Assembly (NCBI RefSeq): GCF_000524195.1
Contig: NW_020170441.1
Span: 15,122-79,121, forward strand
DNA: 64,000 bases
Direction: 5' to 3'
From: Echinococcus granulosus
Lineage: Eukaryota; Platyhelminthes; Cestoda; Cyclophyllidea; Taeniidae
Shown here: one piece after another, positions 1 through 12,901 of the stretch
Numbering within the stretch: the first letter of the stretch is position 1
Layout of the letters: each line of letters opens with the position of its first letter
Translations under genes and position numbers: made by a program
Notes under the pieces: generated by a model
The model's input: the letters and a program-made list of their open reading frames with translations, nothing else
What the model was told of the DNA's origin: nothing
The model's database searches: none

Positions 1-999
1 AAGCAATCAACTAACATATTGCATTAGGCCTTAAGGCTACAGGAGAAGGACATCAGCCATGGATAGGAGAACCTGCGGAGATTCCCAACAGATGGTTTAA
101 CCAAACCACATTTTTCGCTTTAGCATTTGCTTCAATCTCGTGTTCTGCACGAATGCTATTGCCATTGAGAGCGACACTAGACTTGAACCATTTCGTCAAG
201 CTCACTACGGAGCTATGCATGACGTCAATATGCGATTGTTAATTTTATGGAGAAGGTGTACTCCTTCTGCAGTTCTACTACCAGCTGTACAGAATCCATA
301 CAGGTGGCTGGGCAGCACTGAAGTGGAATTGAGGTGGTAAGGAGGAATAAATGGAACATATTAGCTCCATGCTTCTACTAAGAGCCCTGTCTTCCATTTT
401 ATCGATCTGTGCCCATGGCAATTTCCCCACGGTTAGCGATTGGCATACGAGACATCCTCGTCGTACAGCACCGTCTGACCCTGATCAGAGCGAAGGCGGC
501 GCATTCGCTGTCGGGCCGAAGGGGAAATCAACCATCATAAGTCAGACTCTTTTTTTCCCTCTAGGACAATGGGAAGTTGAAATCACCCGTCTCGTTTTTG
601 TGCTCAACTGCTCTATTCATGACATGCTCTAGCGGGACCAAATCACGCATTTGCGACAGGATTAGGTGGCCAAATCGGCAAATCACAAATGTGGCGCCGA
701 CAGTGAACGCGTTATTTGTTTGCAACAATCCGCCTCTCCATAGCCGGTAACTGTTTAATCCTCTACAAGGGTGGAAGAGAGTAAACTGCAGCACCTCCAT
801 TTAACTCTCAGCCAAAACCGAGGCAAGTAGTAACACCAAAAGTCATGGCCGGTAAGAGCTTACGTATTGTATTGATGTCGAGGACACTGCGGTGCCACCA
901 AAAAAAAACAATATCCTGAGGGAAGAGGAAGCATAACAAAGAGAAAGATGGGGAAAAGAGCTATACAAATAATTGCGAGGCGGCAAATGGCCTCTTGAG
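1..999. other. Downstream flank of CEPT1, nothing recognised
   Basis: Short ORFs on both strands have no recognisable domain and no good splice context. The likely 3' UTR of the leftward phosphotransferase gene falls in the right-hand part, but no AATAAA on the minus strand was seen there. Confidence 0.5.
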
Positions 1000-3900
1000 C
1001 TAGTGCGGCCCCCACTTAGAGCGCTGATAGTGGGAGGGTCGGACAGAGGAAGCGGGCATCGAAGAGCCGACGTTCACATCCAGTTGCTGCTGCTGCAACT
1101 GCGACGGCTGCCGCACTAGAAGCAGAGGTGGTTTGTCCACTCGAAATATGTAGATGTTAAGGTAATCTGCTATCTGTATGCAAACATTCGAGGAGTAGAG
1201 CAGCACATCAGCAACAGCGAGAATCTACTTGCAAAAAAGCACGAAACAGACAGGAGTAGAGAGCATTCACTTCCTACAATTAAAACGCAAAAACGTGCTT
1301 TCGTTTTACTCCATATTGCTTTTTAGGAACTGAAACCATGCTATCATGAGGTTGATCTCAACTTTTAACAAGTGATAGTGAGTAACAGAGAAGCATAGTA
1401 CTTTAATCTCTAACTCGTTTGTGCGAAGAATTGTAGCACGATGCAATAATACCAGAAGAAAGAGGTGTTTCACCAGAATTTCATTGTAAAAAAATATTAA
1501 AAGCAGTAAAGTTTGCAATAGTCCAGCTGTTTACACGTTGTTCTTAATGTTACAAAAAGTGTCATCTCGTGTGGATCGTAGTCGTTGTGTCGTACACTGA
1601 GGAAGGGTAACAATTATTTCAAATTGACCACAATCACTCTAATTGGAGAAAACTTACACAGCAGCACCAGAGTACAAAGGACTCCGGAATTGGACAGTTG
1701 AAGTACTGATTAAAGAAGAGGGCAAATGGACCAACCAAAACTGAATCTATGAAGGTCATTTCACTCTTTGACATATGGTCAACCTGAAATAAACAGCAAT
1801 AGATAAAAAGATATTGTTTTCTCTATATTCATTGGAAAACGAGATATTTATCTAATCCCGCAGTTGAAACATCTGCTGATCAAAGTTTTTAGGAACTACG
1901 TGTAATTTGAATCAGCACTCGCATGTCTTTGTCAGTTTGCCATATGTAACTGCTTGAAAGAAGACTCAAAACCCTCGATCCACTCTCTCAAAGCCTCAAT
2001 CTTGTATATAACAGAGCATGCATTTGAAAATGATGTGCGAAGATGAGACGTCAAACGTTTGTCATTGAAACGACACAAAGTCCTAGGCAAAATATACACA
2101 AGCTTACCCAAGATGGTACTAAATTTCCCTACCTTCCTGACATCCCGTAGAACTAACACGGCTTGACAATGAAGTCACCCTCGACGTTCCACTTCAGGTC
2201 AGCTTAAATGCTAAGCGGTAGTCAACATGAGTTCCCCACTCAATCTGTTACTTGCAAACGTATTATCATGCGCAATTTGCGAAGAGTATTTGCCTAAATA
2301 TGGTACCTTATACACCGTACCAGAAGGAAGAAAACGGCTGGAAAGCCAATGCAAACCGATGCGGCTGACACCAGCGTGAATAAAGAGTAGAAATGTAAAA
2401 TGCCACAGGAAACAAACCAATAAATATATTATCCTATAACAAGTAAAATACGTTAATTTTGGCAAATATGCTTGCATAGGCCTAAAGTGGGATTTGTTGA
2501 TAAATGCTTACAAATGAACCCGGTAAAATCTACCACACATTTACACCATAGGCCGAAACTGAGTGTAGTTATTTATTTTAAAAATTGTAGGCGAGAAGAA
2601 ATTTCACCGTGGATCACACCTTGCCAAAACTCAAATCACTTTATCCTCACTCCGTAAGGCTGGGGGATCGGTCTTGGGGAAATACGCTCGCTAGGTCGAT
2701 TGACTTTTGCAGAACCGCTTGACCGTTTACCTAGAAAGGTTTTGCATTGCACTACCATAATCCCACTAAATGGCTGCTTTTCAGAATGTTTAACGCATTT
2801 CCATTCATTCTGAGAAATACAAATTTGAAAGAGAGAAATTGAAACCGTGCGAAATAAACACGAGTGTACTAGCTTAAGACGGCCAGTATTTATCGAAGCA
2901 GAGTTTGCGATAGTAATACGTTTTAATCAAAAACTTCAAGCTCAAAAGATCTCATGAAAATTCGGAAACATGGTTCATTTACGGCGCAGCGTTTACATAT
3001 GCATTACCGCCTGACCACGACTCGAAAAATTTCAACACCCAATGAATAAACACCACTAAAAGTGTACTGTATTCACCAGAAAAAGCAAATAAACGCAGTA
3101 CTAAATTGAGCAAATCAGGTGCTCATTTAGGGGCAGACGGCATGCCGCTATCACGGGAACTAAGTGATGAGGCAATATTTAAACTTGCTACCATAGCCTT
3201 TCTAATCCAATCCAGCAAACTGGTAAACACCAGCTGACAACAACTGTTCTTTATGAACACGTTAAACAAGTATTTGAGAGCCAAAAATTTCCATAAGGCG
3301 CAGCCAAATTTACCACGGGGCTAAGGATTCGGTTTAGCAACGAAATCACTTCAGCAAATAAAGTATGTAATGTCGACTACCAAATATGGATGCTCAACGA
3401 AATATAGTGATAAAAGGGTAGCCAGAAGAAGAGGTTGATGGGAAAGGTGAACATGAGACCGTTCCCCACTTCGTTTGATAAGTACAAAGTTATAACAAAA
3501 GCGCAGTACACGTGCACCGGCAGACCTTTCTCACGCGGTTTAGGTTGAGTGCATGAGTACAGGCGGTGTGTAGGCTGCTTAAAGGCTGCTCAAAATTGAG
3601 CCTCAAAATATGACTAGCCGTGGAATCAAATTCGGATACACATGCAGCTAATTGGATTCCCCCATGGTAAGTCTCTTGTTCCACAAGTTGAGGGATGAGT
3701 AGATGTTAAAAAATTTGATTTGTAAGCTGTAATCTGTAGTTCAATTTAAGCGGTCTTAATAGGCCATTTTTGTGCTATACATTCCCATTGGTTCCAGGAA
3801 TGGAGTGTGGACTTAAATGCATTCACAATGTGTAATTTTTCAGGCAGAGTACATGTGATCATTCAAAGTACAAGATACAAGATCAGAAGAAATGAATGGG

Positions 3901-6250
3901 ACATACCACAAGTTTCAAGATGACCTTCACAGCGACAAACCCGAAGGTGATAAGAAAGAGGACAAGGTGATTTGTGTAAAGCTGCAATGGCGAGCGCACT
4001 GCAACCATTATTGCCAAGAACATGACTAAACCGAATGGAAATGCCGGAAAGAGGACACTAGTATTCTAAAGGAAACAAAATTCCTATAAGGTGTATAACG
4101 TTTAAAATGAAATATTCAAAAAGGGTCAGAAAACATAGGTATTGTTAATAAGAGAACCATCAAGGGACAAACAATCACTACTCCCTTTAGACGATGAGGA
4201 TTACACAAAAAACAAAAGCTCTTGGCCACTCTCTTGCATCGCCAGTACGGGTAATGGAAATACTTTTTCGAGTAGTTGAAAGGCGGGAGAGGTAATAGAT
4301 CAAGTTACCAAAGTTGATGGTGAGGATAAGCACTGTCACCCAATAATGCCTGATCTGTCAAATATGCGAACACGAAGAACAAATACCTATTGCTATGATT
4401 TGCTGTCGCATGGTAAATATCAGTAGGTGAACCTAGTTACAGGAAAAATGAGCATTCAATTGCTTCGAGTAAACAAACACCCAATGAGGTGGAACCCACA
4501 CTTTGCCCCTTACGGAGGGCAATTAATAGCATTTGACAAATACTCTTCGCGGATAGTGAGAAGAGAGAAGAGCCTCTTAGCACGCATCGCAAATGCTGCT
4601 CCACACAAGGAACATAATGTCATAGTACAAAGCGCAATCTACGTGCAAAAAACATCCACCGTACTTCTGATGACAATAACGACTTAGCACAAAAAGTAGG
4701 TTAGCCAATGTCAACATTGTGCTAAAAGCCAAGTAGAGTAGCTCGGCGATTATTTGCACAAAGAATGTGGCTGACTGAATAACATGCGGACCGTCAGCAC
4801 AACGAATCACTCATCCAAGAGCGTAAAAATATGTAAGTCGATAAGATATTATATCACTCTGTTCGGACGCCACAATAAATAATAAGTCAGTTCCCCAAAT
4901 TCCTATCGGAAAATCTTATCCCACCTACAGTGCAGTGTAGCACGTTTAATATTATTTTGACAAAGTTGGCACAAAAGTAATCTATACAGAGGAAACTTTA
5001 GTTTCAATCGCGGTCGGTATTAAACGATCATCTAGAGTAATTAGACTTCAAGCAACAGCAAGACACTACAATCATATTGTCCAATGAAAGGAACGTTACA
5101 ACATGCACTTCTAGAATGTAATCTCATTTTTTGATTGAGACTGTTTTCAATGAAATCATCTGGAGTGCACAATTGCTTAAAGCCTATGAAAAAATTTCAG
5201 AGATATATTTGAACATAGCTAAAGGGGGCCAGTATCTAGGAGCAGCGAATAGAGGCAGATTAAAACATGCACATCAAGCAAAGTGGCAGCAACAAATGAC
5301 AAAGCAAAGGCGTATACAAAAAACTCACAGCAACGGTTGTGCCTGCCTTACCAGCCCCGCCCTGCGATATTATTGAAAAGAAGTGGTAAATGTTTATAAT
5401 CGCTACTGCTGAAATTACTAGAAAAGGTATGTATTTCAGCGGCATTCCAATGATCGGAACCTACAAAGTGCAAAGCGGCGTCCACATTTTGGATACAGAT
5501 CATATTGACAAAATGGACCAAAATGCTGATCACTTACGTGATTGCTCCAAAATCCTACACCAAATACCGCCGTCCAGAGAAGAGCAAGCATAACACCAAT
5601 TTGACCCTCGGTTACATCGAGCCTAAAAATGAACGAAAAAGGACTGCACTTGCCTCCCAAACTCCAGGTATCCAGTTATATAACACTGCCAATGAGCCAT
5701 ATAAAACAGCGCAATAAATGTGAAGAACTGGATAAACACCACAAGAGGATGAGTTCCGATTCCCACAGTGACGCACAAGCATAGAGGTACAAAAACTGGA
5801 ATCAATAAGAATACTTGTGTCAGACCCTACTCGAAGCAACCGCATCACAACCATGATCGAATAACTCCCCAAGCGGAGTGACCGTGTTAGTTTGGCGAGC
5901 ATGCTTGCCATCCAATGCATCGAGGGTTTGGTATATGAAAACGCATAGCGCAGCAAGCACAAGTGACCAAGATGGCACCTAAAACCCTTGTCTTTGATTT
6001 GAAAACTTACTTCCGACTTAAGATCAGGGCTATAATAAAGCAGAATTAAAACACTAACAGAATTTATTATCAGCCCTGTGAGGGTCAAGGTGTTCGGGGC
6101 GACACGTTTGGGAATATAAGGGACTAGACTACACCAAAACACTTGAAGATAGCTTTCGGAAATCGAAGAGCCTCGGGACGCATATTTATGTTCCTTAATT
6201 GTTTGTAACTGCTCTGGACGTAGAGGCTCGTTACCCCGACCCTTGCGCAT
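1000..6250 (-). CDS. CEPT1: Choline/ethanolamine phosphotransferase, complete, 8 exons
   Basis: Transfers phosphocholine or phosphoethanolamine from the CDP-alcohol to diacylglycerol, the last Kennedy-pathway step, in ER/Golgi membranes. Exons, in coding order: 6250-6011, 5978-5831, 5795-5654, 5622-5538, 5460-5329, 4065-3907, 1783-1658, 1224-1000. All phases join, giving 418 aa, close to human CEPT1 (about 416). The catalytic CDP-alcohol phosphotransferase motif DGxxARx8GxxxDxxxD is perfect: D103, G104, A107, R108, G117, D121, D125. Further family blocks are [13 protein letters not shown] in exon 3, GGAGKAGTT in exon 5, HMSKSE and NQYFN in exon 7, and [13 protein letters not shown] in exon 8. 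The protein is rich in hydrophobic segments. Introns 1 to 3 are 32, 35 and 31 bp; the third starts GC instead of GT. Introns 5 and 6 are 1.26 and 2.12 kb and hold nothing I recognise. Substrate choice between choline and ethanolamine cannot be told from sequence. Confidence 0.93.
5623..5653 (-). other. 31 bp GC-AG intron in CEPT1
   Basis: Read on the minus strand, exon 3 ends in TTTGGGAG and the next bases are GCAAGTG; the acceptor is TTTTTAG before CTCGATGTAACC. Only this cut keeps the frame and gives the family-typical join FGRLDVTE. No GT near the junction keeps frame. The intron combines a non-canonical donor with extremely small size. Confidence 0.85.
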
Positions 6251-6421
6251 TGTATGTGCAACAAAGTGGCCCGGATTGTCAACCAGGCTAATTAGTCGAA
6301 AGACCTAAGGGCACCACTAACATCATCAGAAATAATTGTTAAAAGCCATCAACAATTTCATTTTGATAGTTTTTAATATTATTATCTTTGAAAAAAGGCA
6401 AAATATGAAAACACTAAAGTA

Positions 6422-6515
6422 ATTATTTGTTTGGGTGCCCATTTTCCGTACAGGGCTACTTTGTCCTATCAATCGTACCTCGTCGAGTGGGCTGGCCTCC
6501 AGTGCATAAACATCC
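6422..6515 (-). repeat. LTR fragment of the dispersed TRIM-like family
   Basis: Plus-strand bases carry the reversed hallmark block GTGGGCTGGCCTCC preceded by a diverged TCGTACC segment, matching the 3' half of the repeat in other copies. The left half is missing. Confidence 0.6.
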
Positions 6516-6997
6516 CTACAATCAAAGAACCTTAGAATGTAAAACCGTACAAATCAAAGCTTACATTGTTATTATTATACAGTATAGGGTGCAAAAATGG
6601 TCCATGTGATACCATTTATTTAAAATAAGGTCAATAAGGTCGTCTTCAATAACAGTTTCACAACTATTGTAGTAATAGATGTCAAAAGATTATTACCACT
6701 ATTCTTTAGAAAAATTTGCAGCACTTTTTTAGTACACTGTATCTGCTATATGTTGCGTAGTCTTTCCTCCACCTCAACCTTCACACCAATGGGATGAGTA
6801 AACGCATTAGACGGGACTTATTTTCTCGTTTTTTTAAAAAACGATTTTGCAAAGATGTCACAATTAAAGCGAGTTTAGTGTGCTTGTCCTCCTCATTTGC
6901 TGATGGCGACCTCTCATTCACTAGGCTCGCATTTAATGCCGCTTTTTGCCTAAAGCACAGATTTAAGCAAACACATACCATTGTGTTATGCTATAAT

Positions 6998-7195
6998 TGT
7001 AGCGTCCCGAGACTCCCTGAAGACGGAAGAAGACATAATACTCGTACAGAATACATATATTTAGCACGGAGAAGGCGTCTGGGCTATTGGCATGGCCCAA
7101 AAGGCCAGCCCGCCCAGCGAGGTACAAGGGGGCTAATTCAAAGTACAAAAGTGACGCCTCACCAGAACTGTGGGATAAACCACTATCGTATTACA
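6998..7195 (+). repeat. Solo LTR, TRIM-like family, with target duplication
   Basis: A 198 bp copy starts TGTAGCGTCCCGAGAC and ends CGTATTACA, so it has the TG...CA ends of an LTR. TAAT lies directly before it (6994-6997) and directly after it (7196-7199), a 4 bp target-site duplication. This is the cleanest copy for defining the family borders. Short ORFs here, such as the one containing ARPARYKG, are repeat sequence and not genes. Confidence 0.88.
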
Positions 7196-7217
7196 TAATT
7201 GTTTGTTTAATGGTCAG

Positions 7218-7376
7218 TGTAATAAAAGGCTACTTTGGTTTGGCCATTATACCTCTCAGGATGTCCTGCCATTGGGGCCATGTCATTAGTCCCAACACTT
7301 GCCATTAGTCAAATATATGTATTTAGTCTGAGTTTCACGGCTTGTTTCATCTTCAAGGAAGTCTCGAGGTGCTTCA
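7218..7376 (-). repeat. Diverged LTR copy, inverted next to the previous one
   Basis: Starts TGTAAT on the plus strand and ends in a reversed GTCTCGAGG block. Reversed internal landmarks such as CATCTTCAAGGAAGTCTCG are shared with other copies. It lies 22 bp from the plus-oriented copy at 6998-7195, so the two form a tail-to-tail inverted pair about 0.4 kb upstream of OXA1L. Confidence 0.7.
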
Positions 7377-7788
7377 ACAGCACTTTCGAATAATCTATCT
7401 TCAAACATGTATATGCAAACCAATGAATAAGAAGGTGATTCCGCATAAGCTTTCCTAGGTATTCCCTTTGTGCAGTTAGCTTTGGACTAATTATGCACCT
7501 TTTTGTTTAGTTTTTATGGTAGTTAGTGGCTACCTGATTATCTGCACTCTACTTTACCATGGTTTAGTCTAAACCCTTTAATGTACTCAAAACGCATAAC
7601 TTGGCCTGCAATTCCTTTTTTTAATATCAATACTCATTTATGTAAACTGTGTAATATTCTTAATGAAAGGATCTTAAGGTAGTAACGTGCATTCCCCCTT
7701 TTCTGTCAGTGATTGGCCCTATGCCTACTTTGTCCATTTCTTCCCTAGCCAAACCTTACTAATCCTGGATTGCATTAAGTCAGTATTC

Positions 7789-9797
7789 ATGGCATATGTT
7801 CGCACAGCTTATCGACTTACTCACTGGTCTGATGCTTTGCTAGTCCGATTTGCTTCTCTTTCCTCACATTACACAAAATTAGCTAGGCTTTCGCGGGGCG
7901 TGACCTCTAGTGATAGCAACAAAGCTAGGAAATGTATCGCCTCATTCCCTCTACTGGCTGCCTGCGCCTCGGAAAGAGTTCCAGACGTACCACAACTACC
8001 ACCTATCGAAGATGCCACTCTTGCTCTGAACGCTCTCGGCGAACCAACGTTCGCTTCTCTTGGCCTTAATAGCTACTGGCCATCCGGATGGTACCAAGCA
8101 GTTCTTGAGTTCTTGCACGTGAACCTGGATCTTCCCTGGTGGGCTGCCATAGCGACAAGTATGTGGTTCTTAATAATCAACTTAAGTTGACTCAAACGTT
8201 AATATGCGTGGTTATATGGCTCTTTGAATTGTCGTATATTTTCTTAGAGTTACTGAAATAATTGCCGATGCGACCTGCACTGTTTCCTTACATCCTAACT
8301 AATATTTTTGCAATGTACGTTTAGCTACCGTTGTCATTCGTCTCTGTCTGATTCCATTTGTGATTGATCAACGCCGAAAACTGGCAGCATACACAAACGT
8401 CATGCCGCAAATTAATTCTTTACAGAATCGGATGACAAGAGCTCGAGTCACTTCGGACTATGTTGAAAGTAAGACTACCTCTCAGCCTACTTAGCTAAAG
8501 TATTCGCTTATTTGCTTTTAATTTTCTTCCCTGCTTAGTGATGAAAGTTTCCCAAGAACTTCAGCACCTGATGAAAAATAACGACATCAATCCACTAAAC
8601 AGCATGCGTCTTGTACTAATCCAAGTATGAAAACAATTGTTTATTATTTTTGATGCAAGTATAAAGTTCTGTATCAATCTTCTTTTGCTGTCAGGTTCCA
8701 ATTTTTCTCTCTGTTTTCGCTGGTCTTCGGGGAATGGCCCAGTTGCCAGTGGAGAGTCTTCAGACTGGTGGGCTCGGCTGGTTCGCTGATCTGACTGTCT
8801 GCGACCCCCTCTACATTCTCCCACTATACAGCATGTCATCCATTTTCTTGATGTTTGAGGTTCGTTCAAATATGTCGTTGTCCTTGCGTGCTTGGCCATA
8901 GATTTCGATGCTTCACCCTTTTATGGAACCAGCATGTTATTTAGTTTGTTTTCATTCATCGGTTTTTCTATTTACATGGATTATATTTATAATAAATAAA
9001 CCGATAAATTCAATACAGATATTTTAATTCTTAGTGCCGTTCGTAGAAGAAATGAATAATATATCAAAAACGTGTCTTTTGCTGCAGTTTGGGGCCGATA
9101 TGTCTTCCCAAGGACTCACACCAGGTGTTCGACTCGCAATGCGCGTCTTTCCAGTAGTGGGTTTCTTTATGATAATGCACATGCCTTCGGTAAGCGCATC
9201 GATTCTGCCACCAAAGATGTTTGCCACGACCCCTCATCGCTAGTCGTATTCTCGTTTCTTAGGCGCTTCTTTGGTACTGGTCAATCAGCAACACGATATC
9301 AATTTTACAGGCCCTCACATTGCGCACCAAATCCGTAAGGACGTACCTAAAGTTCCCTGAAAAGGTCGAACCTCCACCACAACTGAAAAACAGGAAGGGC
9401 TTTGTTGAGGGCTTCAAGGAGTGTACGTTTGGCGTTTTGCTTCCTTTTATTCGACTGAGAATTAGTACTATGTGCCTTGTCCGTTTATACTTAGCGAGAT
9501 AGTTGACTTGCCTATACCTGAAACCACAATTCGAGAGATGAAGCTTCGAATTCAGTGAAGTATATTTTTGTCTAGTAGCAGTCGCAGTTTTACAGTGACC
9601 GAACGTCTGTTGTAGCAATGAGCAATTCGAGGTTGCTTGCAGAACTGGAGGCTCGCGAACGGACGGACGCCGAACGCTGGCAGAAGGCAGGAATGGGCGC
9701 AGTCCCAAAGACCTTTGCTTACGACATCACAACTCGGAACAAGAAGCCTATTATCAATGCGAAGGGCACTGTTGTCTCCGAGAAGAGCCGCTCCTAA
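7789..9797 (+). CDS. OXA1L: Mitochondrial inner membrane insertase OXA1L, complete, 7 exons
   Basis: A YidC/Oxa1/Alb3-family insertase that places mitochondrially encoded and some imported proteins into the inner membrane. Exons: 7789-8158, 8325-8468, 8539-8624, 8695-8859, 9088-9189, 9263-9420, 9596-9797; all phases agree, giving 408 aa (human OXA1L is about 435). The ATG at 7789 is chosen because it opens an Arg/Ser/Leu-rich, acid-poor leader suited to mitochondrial import; the same frame is open upstream but its first codon would be GTG. Landmarks: YWPSGWYQAVLEFLHVNLDL and LPWWAAIAT around residues 95-123, then VPIFLSVFAGLRGMA, QTGGLGWFADLTVCDPLYIL, and LWYWSISNTISILQ near the last membrane span. 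The C-terminal tail is basic and charged, as expected for the ribosome-facing matrix tail. Introns are 70-228 bp. Confidence 0.94.
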
Positions 9798-10524
9798 GTT
9801 GAGGAACCCTCCCTCCAATCTACTCGTGTACAAAACTTAACGCATTCGTATTTGTCGATTTCAAATCGCCACTTTGGGTCTAATTATGCGTGGCTGCACC
9901 TTACCAATGCTCAAGGTGGTCTTCAAACTCGCGTTTGCTGTGGACGACTGTTAAGCAACGCAGAGGCCATTCGAAGGCGTATTTTTGAAATACGACTTCT
10001 AATCACAAAAAGTAGTCAACTGGCATCAACCCCAGTTCATAATGGTCAAATTTGCTCCAAAGAGCAACGCCCTATCAGATATCACGCTGTCCCATCGTCT
10101 TGATATTTTGTGTTGTGGAGAGTGGAACCACTCGCTTGCGTTGCAAAAGCAGTTTAATTATTCAAAGTACACCCACGGTTAAAACCTGAGGATGTCCATT
10201 TTGTCCTAGTTTTTCCCACTAGTAGAACACCATTAGAGATACAGAATGCGCCTTGACATTTAATCTGGGCAGGACCCTCCGCAGAATCAGCCATCGGTAG
10301 GATGTGCGCACGCAGAAATAACCGGGTAGGAGAATGTCTCAAACACATCAATTTCAAGAAATGTTTATTAACACCTTTTTCATCCAAAGCGTGAGGCGCG
10401 CATAAAAGTTAGCTGTGAATGATCAAGAATGTGTACACCTGCGCGTCAGCACATTAAAACTTTAGCCAGACTTTTAAGGCGATCATTCGCAGATTGAGTA
10501 TGTACACACTATCCAAATCGGGCT
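9798..10524. other. Intergenic between OXA1L and mL48 stop codons
   Basis: The two genes converge here. On the minus strand an AATAAA (10369 to 10364) lies about 156 bp past the mL48 stop and is a likely poly(A) signal. No AATAAA was found on the plus strand close to the OXA1L stop. ORFs present are short and unrecognised. Confidence 0.55.
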
Positions 10525-11302
10525 CTATTTTGCAGTTAGCTTGGTCAGTTCCCCCTGTAATGTTTCAACCTCCAGGTTGGCTACATACCGCTCCTCCTCC
10601 AAGCGTGGATCGAACTAAAAGGAAAGCAGTTCACAGTAATCCAACGACCAATAATAACTGAAACAACATTGGGGCACGTGTCTTTGAGATACCCTTTATA
10701 AGGAGCACCGCTATGAAAGGTATGGAAAAAATCGTGAACAAATAGAATACTAAACTTATCTACTACATCCAAGAACCTACTTCTTCAACTGCGAGTTCAA
10801 TTCCCTCGGGGAGATTTTGCTGTACCAGATCAAAAATAATAGGAAGATCCACGGTTTTCACATTCTCGGCACAAACAATCCGACTATAGTGATTCAACTC
10901 AAATTCAGTTTTAACTTTGGTTGAGTTTGGATGGTAAACTTTGTACAGAGTCTTCTTTGGTGGCAGTGGGAAACTAAACAAGTAAAGTGGAATTAAGTGC
11001 TTATACGCTTTACAAGCACAAATTAAAGGTTGGAGAACTTACGAATCCACGGAGCTTACCCAGCGCCTCAGGGTTTTATTCAAATATATTTCATACTTTT
11101 CCAAAGTAGGAAAATCATAGCCCTTGAGAGAAAATTGAAGCCTAGGGAAAAGGGGGATGGAAGGTTTGCGGCACTAGCATCCGAAGATTAAGAAAGGACA
11201 ATGACCCACGATATAGAATGGATCGTATGAGTAGGTTTTAAAGCGTTTGGTTAAGCGATTCTGGGCGATGAGCACTCGGGGAAATATTTTGGGTGAATGC
11301 AT
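10525..11302 (-). CDS. MRPL48: Mitochondrial large ribosomal subunit protein mL48 (5' exon uncertain)
   Basis: A component of the mitochondrial 39S ribosomal subunit with a uS10-like fold. Three 3' exons are well supported: 11141-11043, 10973-10781 and 10614-10525, joined in phase (69 bp and 166 bp introns). Their product carries LKGYDFPTLEKYEIYL, the family segment around a conserved Tyr-Asp, then LPEGIELAVEE near the end, matching the LPEGVxLSVxEH pattern of MRPL48, and a charged tail ending GELTKLTAK. A candidate first exon starts at the ATG at 11302 (MHSPKIFPRVLIAQNRLTKR), which looks like a mitochondrial leader. Its donor phase does not join the 11141 acceptor in an obvious way, so that link is unproven. 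The related MRPS10 is the main alternative family; the tail order fits MRPL48 better. Confidence 0.8.
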
Positions 11303-12704
11303 CGCGACGCATAAAGTGAGGTAAACCTACAATAAGACGGGACTTCTTGAAAAGACGGAGAAAACCAAACTTGAAACTTAAATCAGACCATTGCCTATGT
11401 AAATAACTAAAGATGGGGCAAGATAAATCAGGGATGTTAGGTCGATAAATAAAGATTCCACGGAACCAAATTGTTTGACAAATCTAGAGTGAGAAAAGCG
11501 GAAAGCAGGGTGAATACGATAGAGATGAAGCATTAACATATTGCAAACTGTATCATTGGTTTTATTTAACTCAGAAGAGACATTAAAATCAACCTACATC
11601 AACCTCCTTAGAAATCCAGATCTCTGTGAGCGAAAAGAAGCGTACGTGCGAATTAATAACCGCACTATCTGTAGCCGATTCAAAGACATCACAATTTCAC
11701 CGTATCAAAATTAGTTGTCCTATGCTGCAAATTTTAGTCAGAACTTAATTTGCTGAAAACTTTAAGGTGAAAACATTGATAGAATACTTTTCTGATCATT
11801 GTGCATTGCGATTTATCGTCAGTAGGTCATAGATATTGCTAAAATTTAAATTCAAATTGGGAGTGATATTCCATCCGCATGTGTAGAAAGAATCACAGAA
11901 CAAGATCGTTTTCCGCACTGCCTGTGCCACAAAATCGCGTTTCTGAGTTAGCGCCTGTTAGTATTTATTAACGGAATCAGCATCTGCAACAGAACCAGTC
12001 CGGTGACTAAAAACACCCACCATGTTAGAAGTCGCCTAACCCAAACCCAGGCCCATACTCTTCCTGCTAAGTAGCAATAAGTCATAGCATTATCTAAGAA
12101 TATTTATCATCAACCTTCGGCGAGCGACGAGACGTGGTTTTTTATAGTACACGCGAGATGCTTCGTATCGCCTCGAGCCCTCCTCAAAGATGTAAAGAGG
12201 CGAAGCAGAGCAAAAGAACACCTACTCTCAACGCACAAAGAGCCATTAGCCTATCATCAAGGCCTAAATGGGCTACCAACATGGTCATGTCGCAGAGCGG
12301 AAGTGTGACCATCAGGCACTAAAGTGCCCACTTGGCTTGGTATTCCAACGAGGAATTCATGGTAGGTGGCTATTCGGTCAGATTCCACTTGCGCTTGCCA
12401 TCAGTTTGGCGTCCCAAGGCTTTACTGAATTGACAGTGGGTAGAGTAGAATGGAAGAACATACTCTACCAATGTACAAAAAATACTTTATTCTAAATTGT
12501 GAGAGTACTTCTTTTTGAATGCCTAATTCTTAGCGATATTTTAATATCTGATTTTACTAAATACTTGTGTTCTGCTAAAAATTTACCAACATTGCTTGTT
12601 TTAGCCGCCTTTTCGAAATAAAGTGTAAATATGCCCTATGTGCATAAGTAGCTCTTGGAGTTTTCCCTCCATTCCTTCTATGTCATTTTCAATGTCGATA
12701 TTTA
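11303..12704. other. Intergenic, no gene recognised
   Basis: Upstream flank of the leftward mL48 gene. Only short ORFs (for example 12134-12495) without domains or convincing splice partners are present. Confidence 0.45.
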
Positions 12705-12901
12705 TGTAGCGTCCCGAGACTCCCTGAAGGTGAAAGAAGACACAATACTCGGGCAGAATATATATATTCAACATAGAGAAGGTGTTTGGGGTACTGGCAT
12801 GGCCCAAAGGCCAACCCACCTAGCGAGAAGCATGAAGGCTAATTCAAAGTACAAAAGTGGAGCCTCACCACTACCGAGGGATAAACCACCATCGTATTAC
12901 A
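12705..12901 (+). repeat. Solo LTR, TRIM-like family
   Basis: A 197 bp copy, nearly collinear with the one at 6998-7195: starts TGTAGCGTCCCGAGAC, ends CGTATTACA. Flanks are TTTA and TCTA, a 4 bp target duplication with one mismatch. Confidence 0.85.

Noticed and set aside
4577..4810. Minus-strand ORF with a hydrophobic part that first looked like the CEPT1 C-terminal membrane exon
   Set aside because: True exons at 4065-3907, 1783-1658 and 1224-1000 supply the whole C-terminus in phase; this ORF lies in the fifth intron.
7087..7308. ORFs over 6963-7308 with recurring words such as ARPARYKG
   Set aside because: Similar peptides recur at every LTR copy; they are translations of the repeat and break at different places.
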